This document shows, piece after piece, positions 8,056-15,499 of a stretch of 64,000 bases of DNA. Positions within the stretch are counted from its first letter, which is position 1. Each line of letters starts with the position of its first letter. The position numbers were made by a program, and so were the translations under genes. The stretch comes from Vibrio maritimus (GTDB lineage Bacteria > Pseudomonadota > Gammaproteobacteria > Enterobacterales > Vibrionaceae): positions 186,001 through 250,000 of the forward strand of contig NZ_CP090439.1 of assembly GCF_021441885.1 (NCBI RefSeq), in the 5' to 3' direction. The notes under the pieces were generated by a model, which was given only the letters and a program-made list of their open reading frames with translations, did no database searches and had not been told where the DNA came from.

Positions 8056-8991
8056 CTAACCTTGTCTATTCAAAAAATGTTTCAAAGCGCCAATCAGATT
8101 GGCGTCGTTACCAAATTGTGTGAGTGCAGGGACTGGGCGTATTCGAGCAATAGGAATACTTGATTGCAGCTCGTCCAGTTTGCGATTGATATTGTCAATT
8201 AATCGAGGGCTGCGACTAACCGCCCCTCCAAGAAGAATACGTTTTGGATCCAAAGAGTACTGGACGTTAAAGAGAATGGTGGCAAGGTCGCGATACCAAT
8301 GTTCGACCATAGGCACCACATCGCTGTCACCCTGCTCGTAGAGCGAAAAGACTTGGATACCATCAACTTCTTCGACTTTTTGGTTCTTCGCCTTCGCAAC
8401 GTTTTCGACGAGCGCACGAGTTGACGCAGCATTTGAATAAGTGAGAGGCTCGCCATCTTCAAAACGAAGGACACAGTAGCCAAACTCACCGGCATGCAAA
8501 TGCGTACCCTTGATGACCTCGCCGTCACGTACAATCGCGCCGCCGATGCCAGAGCCCAAAACCAGTAAGCAAAATTCGTCATCGTCTTGCCCAGCTCCGA
8601 GCCAATCTTCAGCTAGTGCAGCGCAGCAGCCGTCGTTTTCTAGCTCAACCGGTAAGTCGAATCGTGCTTGATAAAGAGAACGAACATCGATGTCATGAAT
8701 ATAAGGTAGAGCACTTGCCCCCTCAATCACTCCAGAATCCACATTCACTGCACCGCAAGTACTGATTGCGATACCTTTTAGTGCAAATCGTGCCGCAAGC
8801 TCATCGAACTTGGGCGCAAGGGTGTCGAGCCATTGATCATAGCTTGCCGCTTTGCTGGGTAGCGAAAACCTGTCATGGATCTGTGCATCTCTCGACATGA
8901 CCGCACCTTTCACCGATGAGCCACCAAAATCTAGAACTAAGAAGAAGTCGTCTTTTTGCATCATAGTCGTTATTACGTAATCGTTAATCAT
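8056..8991 (-). CDS. ROK-family sugar kinase, beta-glucoside kinase (BglK)-like
   Basis: The 311-residue protein has the ATP-binding LDFGGSSVKG, a catalytic region LENDGCCAALAE, LGSGIGGAIV and LLGGAVSRS. It lacks the CxCG zinc motif found in its operon neighbour, as do BglK-type kinases that make 6-phospho-beta-glucosides. Its position between a Mak-like kinase and a GH1 enzyme supports a role in phosphorylating a glucoside or its sugar product. The listed start is the longest; ATGs at codons 10 and 11 are alternatives, and none has a strong RBS, as expected for close coupling to the upstream gene (4 nt away). Confidence 0.72.
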   Translation of the reverse strand: MINDYVITTMMQKDDFFLVLDFGGSSVKGAVMSRDAQIHDRFSLPSKAASYDQWLDTLAPKFDELAARFALKGIAISTCGAVNVDSGVIEGASALPYIHDIDVRSLYQARFDLPVELENDGCCAALAEDWLGAGQDDDEFCLLVLGSGIGGAIVRDGEVIKGTHLHAGEFGYCVLRFEDGEPLTYSNAASTRALVENVAKAKNQKVEEVDGIQVFSLYEQGDSDVVPMVEHWYRDLATILFNVQYSLDPKRILLGGAVSRSPRLIDNINRKLDELQSSIPIARIRPVPALTQFGNDANLIGALKHFLNRQG

Positions 8992-8995
8992 CTAC

Positions 8996-9892
8996 TTAAA
9001 GTGTGTGCAAAAAGGCGGCACCACGGACGCCAGATGAATCACCGTGCACGCTTTTTACAACCTGAGTCGTCACCGCTTTTGTGAAGGTATATTGCGAGAG
9101 CTTTTGTTGAACCAAAGGGTAAACCTCGTCCACGTTTGACATCCCACCACCGAGCACAATCACTTCAGGGTCAACAAAGTTAACAATAGCGCCCAAGGTT
9201 CTCGCAAGTTGATCGCAGTACAAGTCGAAGTGGGCGACGGCACGAGCATCGCCTTTGTGGTAGAGCGCCATGATCTCTCTCGAATCTGCCGGTTCATACT
9301 TCTCTGCGAAAGTACGCGCAAAACCCGTGCCCGAGACAAATGACTCTGCGCAGTTCATCGACCCGCAATAACATTCGTGAGGCTTACCATCGACGTCCGG
9401 ATTGAAATTGGGCAATGGGTTGTGCCCCAGCTCGCCACCAAGCTTGTTGAGACCAGTCACCAATCCGTTGTTTATCACCACCCCAGCACCACAGCCGGTA
9501 CCGATGATGACTGCAACGCAAGAGTTGGTCGCATGCTTAGCAGCACCGTCTTTATACTCTGACAGCGCCAAACAATCTGCATCGTTAGCGATAGCAACCG
9601 GTACATCGATCTGCTTTTGAATATCACCAATAAAGTCCTGACCATTTAGCACGGTTACATTAGCACCTTGCATCAGACCATCGTTACCGACAGATCCACA
9701 ACAGCCTATGCCGATGGATTCGATATTGCCATGTTGACTCACAGCTTCAATAACCGACATGACGCCTTTCAGAAAATCTGAGTAACTGTTCTTTGCCGTA
9801 GGCTCACGATGAACAACCAAGGTTTCGTAGCTGTTAGCATCGAGCCCGACGCCTTCTATTTTTGTGCCACCGATATCTAATCCTACTATCAT
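8996..9892 (-). CDS. ROK-family kinase, fructokinase (Mak)-like
   Basis: The 298-residue protein begins at the ATG of MIVGLDIGGTK, with an AGAG-type RBS; the longer frame to 10009 adds 39 unrelated residues and is rejected. Visible motifs are the phosphate loop DIGGTKIEG, IGTGCGAGV, the zinc site GHNPLP...CYCGSMNC, SGTGFA, VLGGGMSNVDE and the C-terminal HGDSSGVRGAA. The last two match E. coli Mak more closely than NagK, so fructose (or mannose) phosphorylation is the best guess. It is the first gene of the kinase-kinase-GH1 operon. No PTS or ABC sugar transporter is encoded nearby. Confidence 0.75.
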   Translation of the reverse strand: MIVGLDIGGTKIEGVGLDANSYETLVVHREPTAKNSYSDFLKGVMSVIEAVSQHGNIESIGIGCCGSVGNDGLMQGANVTVLNGQDFIGDIQKQIDVPVAIANDADCLALSEYKDGAAKHATNSCVAVIIGTGCGAGVVINNGLVTGLNKLGGELGHNPLPNFNPDVDGKPHECYCGSMNCAESFVSGTGFARTFAEKYEPADSREIMALYHKGDARAVAHFDLYCDQLARTLGAIVNFVDPEVIVLGGGMSNVDEVYPLVQQKLSQYTFTKAVTTQVVKSVHGDSSGVRGAAFLHTL

Positions 9893-10026
9893 GTTCTGCT
9901 CTCTTGGTTTGTCTGTTCGCCAGTCATTGAAAATGGATCCGCCAACATGTCGTTGGGTTAACTCTAATAAACCAAACTTTCTCTCGCTTCTAAAGGATGA
10001 GACTCTCAAAATCTCGCATCAGTCAC

Positions 10027-10042
10027 AAAACTATATAGTTTT
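10027..10042. promoter_or_regulatory. Perfect 16-bp palindrome AAAACTATATAGTTTT
   Basis: This exact palindrome lies 135 bp upstream of the first gene of the ROK/GH1 operon, in the divergent spacer shared with the pirin gene. It looks like a repressor operator, but I cannot assign the protein; no regulator is encoded in the operon. Confidence 0.35.
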
Positions 10043-10112
10043 AGACTAAAACAAATGCAGTTATTAAGTTCAAACCTTTCGAACGTCTCTTTCACATTTG
10101 CCCTCTGCTCTT

Positions 10113-10124
10113 TCTAGCGCTAGA
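10113..10124. promoter_or_regulatory. Palindrome TCTAGCGCTAGA before the pirin gene
   Basis: This perfect 12-bp palindrome is about 40 nt upstream of the pirin start. Its position suits a repressor site or a short leader hairpin. No regulator is recognised. Confidence 0.3.
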
Positions 10125-10163
10125 GACCTATAGTTTGAATATCGGATAACAAGGAGGTCTAAC

Positions 10164-11012
10164 ATGACTTCATACAGAACTATTCAACAAATCATTCCAT
10201 CTCATGCCACATCAGATGGTGATGGCGTTAAAATTCGTCGAGTCCATGGATTTGATAACCGAGCGTTTTCGCCTTTCTTGATGATTGATGAGCTCAAGTC
10301 TGACGATAAAAAAGATTACGTTGGAGGCTTTCCTCCACACCCTCATCGAGGTATAGAGACATTGACCTACATGATGCAAGGTCACTTCCAGCATCGCGAT
10401 CACATGGGTAACGTCGGGGAATTGCGCTCAGGCGGTGCACAGTGGATGGCAGCGGGTCGCGGTGTTATACACAGTGAAATGCCAATTATGGAGGATGGTG
10501 ATCTGCATGGGTTCCAGATTTGGATCAACCAGCCAGCTCGAGACAAGATGAAACCTGCGCAATATCATGACTTCCAGCCAGAGACCATTACTGAACTGGA
10601 AAACAAAGGACTCGGCTTGGTACGCCTACTCTCCGGCGCACTGACCGTCAATGAGCAAGTGTTATCTGGACCACTAACCAAAACAGGTGTGCAAGCAACC
10701 GTAGCAGATTGGCGTGCGTCATCTGGAGATGAAATTCAAATTGGAACACCTGAACAGCATAACGCCATGGTGTATGTTTACCGAGGTGAAGTCTCAATAG
10801 ATGAGAAAATTTTACGAACTGGTGAGCTTGCACTAGTCTCAAAAGGAGAGGCAATGGTAATTAAAGCTAACGAGAATGCCGGGGGGCTGATTTTCTTAGG
10901 AGAGCCAATCGATGAGCCTGTGGTGCATTATGGTCCGTTCGTCATGAATAGTGCTGAAGAAATACAGCAAGCGATCAATGACTACAACCGAGGTGAGTTT
11001 GAACGCTATTAA
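10164..11012 (+). CDS. Pirin family protein (YhhW-like quercetinase fold)
   Basis: The 282-residue bicupin carries the pirin signature HPHRGIETLTYMMQG and the metal-binding HRDHMGN...HSEMP region, so an Fe(II)-type site with three His and one Glu is expected. Relatives such as E. coli YhhW oxidise quercetin in vitro; the natural substrate is unknown. The RBS AAGGAGGT is near perfect with a 6-nt spacer to ATG, suggesting high translation. The gene is monocistronic and divergent from the ROK/GH1 operon. Confidence 0.9.
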   Translation: MTSYRTIQQIIPSHATSDGDGVKIRRVHGFDNRAFSPFLMIDELKSDDKKDYVGGFPPHPHRGIETLTYMMQGHFQHRDHMGNVGELRSGGAQWMAAGRGVIHSEMPIMEDGDLHGFQIWINQPARDKMKPAQYHDFQPETITELENKGLGLVRLLSGALTVNEQVLSGPLTKTGVQATVADWRASSGDEIQIGTPEQHNAMVYVYRGEVSIDEKILRTGELALVSKGEAMVIKANENAGGLIFLGEPIDEPVVHYGPFVMNSAEEIQQAINDYNRGEFERY

Positions 11013-11167
11013 CCGTTCTGCTCCAAGATAAGAATTACATTTGACACTACTATCCACTGCCTTGTGTCACGCATCGACCTTCTCAGTCGATGCGTTCTTT
11101 TTTATGCAAGCAGAGACTTTTATTGGCTTAAAGTCCCGCCGCTGCGATGTTTTACATTGTAAACTAC

Positions 11168-11449
11168 TTACAAGTACTCACACAGATAAGCCGTCGCTTC
11201 TTCAACTTTCAAGTCAAAGCTAGAGTCACCTTCAACATCGAAAGCTTGACCGGAGGTATAGGTTTTCCACTCTTGAGTATTCGCTAGACGGACGATCAGC
11301 GCTCCCTTTACGACTGTCATTTTTTCTGGTGCAGCAGTACCGAAGGTATACTCACCCGGTGCCATTACACCCACACTGCTATCTCCATCAGCTTGAGTGA
11401 AACCCAGTGACTTAACACCGCCTTCGAAGTATGTGTTCTCTTTGATCAT
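11168..11449 (-). CDS. ppnP: Pyrimidine/purine nucleoside phosphorylase PpnP (YaiE family)
   Basis: The 93-residue single-domain cupin matches the PpnP/YaiE family in length and motifs: YFEGGVKSLGF, GVMAPGEYTFGTAAPE and the C-terminal AYLCEYL. Family members phosphorolyse a wide range of nucleosides to free bases and pentose 1-phosphate. This fits a window that also encodes Add and an adenine-deaminase-type enzyme, though the gene is unlinked to them. The start has an AAGGAAG RBS. Confidence 0.92.
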   Translation of the reverse strand: MIKENTYFEGGVKSLGFTQADGDSSVGVMAPGEYTFGTAAPEKMTVVKGALIVRLANTQEWKTYTSGQAFDVEGDSSFDLKVEEATAYLCEYL

Positions 11450-11578
11450 CTTGACTTCCTTGTAAATTACTTATGGCAAAACATCGTTTTACCTCACAAA
11501 CTTATGTAAAACAAGTTATTGATCAATTGCTAGTCTCTATTGGTATAAATAACCACTATCTATTTTCTGAGAACACCT

Positions 11579-12904
11579 ATGTCGAACCAAGAAAGTAAAG
11601 TGCCTACAAATCGGTTGTCACGTTTTGGCAAACTCGCCTCGCTAGCCACTAGAGTCACCGGATCCATGGTGACCGAAGGCGCAAAACAATTTGCTCAAGG
11701 CAAGCGACCCAAAGCACGTGAACTGTTGCTAACCCCAAGCAACGTGAAAAGAGTCGCCGACCAACTAGCACACTTGCGAGGCGCCGCCATGAAGGTGGGA
11801 CAGCTCATGTCGATGGATGCAGGTGATCTCATTAGTCCAGAGTTAGCTGACATACTTGCTCGGCTGCGCTCTGATGCCTCACCGATGCCAGCTAGCCAAC
11901 TCTCCGCGGTTTTATCTCAAGAGCTTGGAACGGATTGGAAGCAGAATTTTATCGAGTTCAACTTTAAGCCCATCGCCAGTGCTTCAATCGGACAGGTTCA
12001 TCAAGCACACGCTGATGATGGCACCAAGCTCGCCATCAAAGTTCAGTATCCCGGCATCAAACAAAGTATTGATAGTGATGTTGATAACGTCGGAACCCTG
12101 CTTGGCGTAGTAGGCTTGATACCCAGGGACGTAGACTACAAAGGACTTCTCGAGGAGGCGAAGAAACAGCTCCATGCAGAAGCAGACTACCTGCTTGAAG
12201 CTAAGTTACTTGGGCAGTTTAGAGAATACCTTAGCTCATCGCCGCAGTTTGTTTTACCTGACGTAAGGGCGGAGCTAACGACCGACAGTGTTCTTGCTAT
12301 GACCTACGTTACCGGTGTGCCTATTGAGTCACTCATAGAACATGATCAAGAGACCCGCGACCTGGTAGTCACGCTGCTTCTAGAGCTACTTTTCAAAGAG
12401 ATTTTTGACTTCAAATTGGTTCAAACCGATCCAAACTTTGCAAATTTCTTGTTCGATGAGCAGCAGCGGAAAGTGGTGTTACTCGATTTCGGAGCCACCA
12501 GAAATTACGACGACAGAATAAGCGATGGCTATCGAATGGCATTCACTGCAATGCTCGAAGACGATGACCAAGGGCTATACAAAGCACTTCAGCAGATAGG
12601 TTTCTTCACTAACGACATTCTGCCAGAGCAAAGAGATGCGGTAATTAATCTAGTTAAACTCGCTGGTGAGCCGCTAAAGCATCAAGGAATTTATGATTTT
12701 GGTACCAGCAACCTTGCCCAGCGAATAAGTGAAGCTGGCACCGTACTGAGCATGGAGCAAGATTATTGGCACACACCACCAGCCGATGCGCTCTTCTTAC
12801 ACAGAAAGATAGGTGGTTTATATCTTTTGGCAGCTCGCCTTGAGGCAAAAGTCGATGTAAATCGTCTGTTTGTTCCTTTTAGGTTGATGGAAGTCCAAAA
12901 ATAA
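11579..12904 (+). CDS. ABC1/UbiB-like atypical kinase (AarF domain protein)
   Basis: The 441-residue protein shows the ABC1 family hallmarks: the KxGQ motif (AAMKVGQLMSMD), the alanine-rich loop ASASIGQVHQA that replaces the glycine-rich loop, the lysine in LAIKVQYPGI, a catalytic loop QTDPNFANF and the metal motif LLDFGATR. There is no C-terminal membrane pair as in UbiB, so this is a soluble COQ8-type homologue and not the ubiquinone gene itself. ATPase activity affecting isoprenoid-lipid metabolism is plausible from the family. It is a single gene with an AT-rich promoter region upstream. Confidence 0.85.
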   Translation: MSNQESKVPTNRLSRFGKLASLATRVTGSMVTEGAKQFAQGKRPKARELLLTPSNVKRVADQLAHLRGAAMKVGQLMSMDAGDLISPELADILARLRSDASPMPASQLSAVLSQELGTDWKQNFIEFNFKPIASASIGQVHQAHADDGTKLAIKVQYPGIKQSIDSDVDNVGTLLGVVGLIPRDVDYKGLLEEAKKQLHAEADYLLEAKLLGQFREYLSSSPQFVLPDVRAELTTDSVLAMTYVTGVPIESLIEHDQETRDLVVTLLLELLFKEIFDFKLVQTDPNFANFLFDEQQRKVVLLDFGATRNYDDRISDGYRMAFTAMLEDDDQGLYKALQQIGFFTNDILPEQRDAVINLVKLAGEPLKHQGIYDFGTSNLAQRISEAGTVLSMEQDYWHTPPADALFLHRKIGGLYLLAARLEAKVDVNRLFVPFRLMEVQK

Positions 12905-13014
12905 CAAAGTATTACAATCGCTCGCTTTCATTGACTATCTAGAAAAAGATAATGTTAAAGAAAGGTGAAAACTCGCCGATAATTCTTACAGAACGAAAAA
13001 GGAAGATCGTAGCG

Positions 13015-13482
13015 ATGACAAAAATCAGGCATAAATCAGGGGCAAACCGAGACACCTACATGCTGGCAATCATCATGTCTGTCGTCGTCGTGCTCGCTGT
13101 CGCCCTTGGCTTCGCCTTTTATACCAGTCATCTGAACCACATTTCCCCAAAACGCGTCTATGGTAATTGGATAGAGATTGGTGCTCCAAAGCAAAGTACA
13201 GAAATCCTGACGTTTTCCGATGCCGGTGCTATGCGAAACCACAAACTCGTCACCACCTCGTTTCAATTTGATGGTCGAGTAGTCCGCCTTGAAACAGGCA
13301 GTGGCCATTGGGTGTATGAACGTGTGGGAACACCTCGCTCTCCACAGTTGCGCCGCATTCGCCCAGCACTTCCACCGCAGCGATTTATCTTAGAGGGCTA
13401 CGAAGATACGGTTCCTATGGATGGCTACAATCCTGCGCAAAACCGCCGTTCTGCTCTTAGAGAGCATTTCTCAACAAAATAG
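13015..13482 (+). CDS. DUF2850 family membrane-anchored protein
   Basis: The protein has 155 residues with one N-terminal membrane anchor (about 15-38) and a periplasmic domain containing YGNWIEIGAP and TEILTF, which I associate with the vibrio DUF2850 family of unknown function. The start at 13015 has AGGAAG about 10 nt upstream and puts a short basic segment before the anchor. An in-frame ATG at 12952 lacks an RBS. The C-terminal 20 residues are basic. It lies 110 nt after the ABC1 kinase and may be expressed separately. Confidence 0.7.
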   Translation: MTKIRHKSGANRDTYMLAIIMSVVVVLAVALGFAFYTSHLNHISPKRVYGNWIEIGAPKQSTEILTFSDAGAMRNHKLVTTSFQFDGRVVRLETGSGHWVYERVGTPRSPQLRRIRPALPPQRFILEGYEDTVPMDGYNPAQNRRSALREHFSTK

Positions 13483-13635
13483 CTCTACCCTGTTTTGCTT
13501 TGCTCTGGGGTGCAAAATATTTATCGCGTAGTTACTTTTCTTGATGCTTATCAAGCTTCAATTTAAATTCACATATCGGTCATCATTTGTTTCCTAAACT
13601 CTTAGTGAGCTCTTTAATTCCCTAAGGAGAGGACA

Positions 13636-13932
13636 ATGATCAAAACACATCGCAACTTTACCCTTCATGGCACACCCAAGCATCATGCCCATGTTCATAT
13701 CAATCCTATAGGCGAGCTAGATATCGACATTGTTGAATCACATGAACATCATCATACGGAGTTCTCATCTCTGTCTTTTAAACGCTCGAAACAATCTACC
13801 CTATTGCAAGGCGTGGACATCGACCAAAAAAAGTCATGGCAGTTGAAGCTTGATAACAAAGACGCTGAAGAGCTGACCACGATTATTCAACGTGCGAATG
13901 ACGACTTTGAAGAGCTAATGCGAGATCTCTAA
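13636..13932 (+). CDS. Histidine-rich small hypothetical protein
   Basis: The 98-residue soluble protein has a strong RBS (AAGGAGAGG) and is surely a real gene. Histidines cluster in two runs, HHAHVH (about 16-21) and HEHHH (about 36-40), followed by a mixed region and an acidic C-terminal helix (DFEELMRDL). No signal peptide or membrane segment is seen. The clusters could bind Zn, Ni or Cu, but no family is recognised and the neighbours give no clue. Confidence 0.6.
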   Translation: MIKTHRNFTLHGTPKHHAHVHINPIGELDIDIVESHEHHHTEFSSLSFKRSKQSTLLQGVDIDQKKSWQLKLDNKDAEELTTIIQRANDDFEELMRDL

Positions 13933-14064
13933 CAATAGCGGCAATAGATTCGCTCCCCTACCGGACCTCTAAAAGGATTTAGCTATACGCTAAGTCCTTT
14001 TTAATTATGACATTTCCATGAACTATCGATAGACTGAATTCATTACTATACCGCCAACCAATCT

Positions 14065-14829
14065 ATGACAAAAGTTGCCTCGATGTCTCCAATTAAAATC
14101 AACGCGTTACAATTTTTCACCCGAGAGAAATTCTATGGCATCACCTGCCTCGCAATCGTCGCTTCACTTATCTTTGTCGCGTCTCTAGCACTCTACCCCT
14201 TTCAACTCACCACCCCGGTTGGCCAGGTCCTAGGCTTTATCATGCAGTGCCTGTCCTACTCCGCGGGGCACCAAGGATTTTTATTCACATTAGGCATATT
14301 GGGTTTAACATTAATCTGGGTAACAAGAGGAACCAAGCATCGCACAATTTTGCTTGGTCAAATTGCGATTCTTCTTGTTTTAAGCTTCACAACCAAGACA
14401 TTTCTTAAGCAGTGGACTGAAAGCCCGAGACCTTACACCGACGTCTTTGTTGAAGAGACAATAATCGACGCACAAGCCGATTTTTATGAACTGACGACCG
14501 ATGAGAAGAATGAAGTTATCTCTAGGGTTGCTAATAGCGTAAGTGAATGGCGGACGAAGCACTGGGTTGGAGAGACCGATTATTCCTTCCCTTCTGGGCA
14601 TACGATCTTTGTTGCCATTTGCGTGCTTTTCTTTGCTGGTATATTCGCAAGCCATCAACACAAACTGCTCGCTTCACTTGTGTGTATTTGGGCGGTAGGG
14701 GTTGCAATAAGCAGGCTCTGGCTTGGTATGCATAGACCAGAAGATTTGTTCGGTTCGCTACTCTTCGGGCTCATCCTTTATTTGATTGTCCCTAGCGCCA
14801 ACTCTAAATTTCCATTATCATCGAAATAG
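14065..14829 (+). CDS. pgpB: PAP2-type membrane phosphatase (PgpB-like)
   Basis: The 254-residue protein has about six membrane segments and all three PAP2 signatures: KQWTESPRP (KX6RP), PSGHT, and SRLWLGMHRPED (SRX5HX3D). The long periplasmic loop before PSGHT (about 120-170) is typical of PgpB. The expected substrates are phosphatidylglycerophosphate and undecaprenyl pyrophosphate. The ArsR regulator follows after 18 nt, so both are likely co-transcribed. The RBS is weak and an ATG at codon 7 is an alternative start. Confidence 0.85.
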   Translation: MTKVASMSPIKINALQFFTREKFYGITCLAIVASLIFVASLALYPFQLTTPVGQVLGFIMQCLSYSAGHQGFLFTLGILGLTLIWVTRGTKHRTILLGQIAILLVLSFTTKTFLKQWTESPRPYTDVFVEETIIDAQADFYELTTDEKNEVISRVANSVSEWRTKHWVGETDYSFPSGHTIFVAICVLFFAGIFASHQHKLLASLVCIWAVGVAISRLWLGMHRPEDLFGSLLFGLILYLIVPSANSKFPLSSK

Positions 14830-14847
14830 AGAAATTGGAGAACACAT

Positions 14848-15141
14848 ATGCAAATCGAAGTCGCAGCAAAGGCGTTGAAAGAACTGGGTCATGTTACGCG
14901 CCTTGCCATCTACCGTCAGGTTGTTAAGGCCGGACACAAGGGTATTCCTGTAGGTGAAATACAAGAACGGCTAGACATTCCGGGATCGACACTGTCTCAT
15001 CATATTTCTAGCCTAGCCTCCGCTAATCTCATCGAACAGAGACGAGAAGGTCGCACCCTGTTTTGTGTTGCCAAGTACGAGCACCTTGACGGTGTTATTC
15101 ACTTCTTGCAAGACGAGTGTTGCATTGACGAAACGTGTTAA
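14848..15141 (+). CDS. ArsR/SmtB-family winged-helix regulator
   Basis: The protein has 97 residues. The winged helix covers about 10-80, with recognition helix region PGSTLSHHISSLASANLIEQRREGR. There is no ELCVCDL metal site in helix 3. Instead, the last residues place cysteines at 91, 92 and 97 (CC-x4-C). A similar C-terminal triad is used for arsenite by Acidithiobacillus ArsR (CC-x5-C), so thiophilic metalloid sensing is possible. The RBS is GGAG. The upstream partner is the PAP2 gene and no arsenic resistance gene is nearby, which leaves the signal open. Confidence 0.85.
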   Translation: MQIEVAAKALKELGHVTRLAIYRQVVKAGHKGIPVGEIQERLDIPGSTLSHHISSLASANLIEQRREGRTLFCVAKYEHLDGVIHFLQDECCIDETC

Positions 15142-15171
15142 CCCCTATTTTCACTACTATTGATAGCAGAT

Positions 15172-15204
15172 AATAATAATTCTCACCCAGTGGGAATTAT
15201 TATT
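15172..15204. terminator. AT-rich 15-bp hairpin after the pgpB-arsR pair
   Basis: The arms AATAATAATTCTCAC and GTGGGAATTATTATT pair over 15 positions with one G-T wobble and a 3-nt loop. The hairpin sits 31 nt past the ArsR stop and probably ends that transcript, although no T run follows. It could also be an operator. The rest of the 358-nt spacer to the chemoreceptor (to 15499) is very AT-rich and holds no gene I can see. Confidence 0.45.
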
Positions 15205-15499
15205 CCAACAATAATCCTAAGCCCTCCTTTCCTAATAATCATATTCCGCTTGAATAAATAATAACCTTACAAAACCAGAAGATATTTTTCATTGTAATTA
15301 CAGTACAACATGTTCCTACTCAGACTTGCACAATATTCTATACAGTTCAAAAATAAACCAATCAACAAATAACCTTTATCAATAAGTACTAATTTTATTA
15401 ATAATAAGTGATACTATTCTTTAGTGCTAAACATCTAGAAACATTCATTAGCATTAGAAATGGAATTTACTGCATTCATAAGGTTAAGAGGAAATTTTT

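Noticed and set aside
7192..8123. Several open frames antisense to the GH1 gene
   Set aside because: They mirror the codon pattern of a clear enzyme gene and have no ribosome binding sites or recognisable domains.
9893..10009. Longer start for the Mak-like kinase
   Set aside because: The 39 extra residues precede the universal ROK N-terminus and look like untranslated leader; the ATG at 9892 has an RBS.
11041..11223. Open frame of about 60 codons between pirin and ppnP on the plus strand
   Set aside because: It has no RBS, low-complexity composition and overlaps the 3' end of the well-supported ppnP gene on the other strand.
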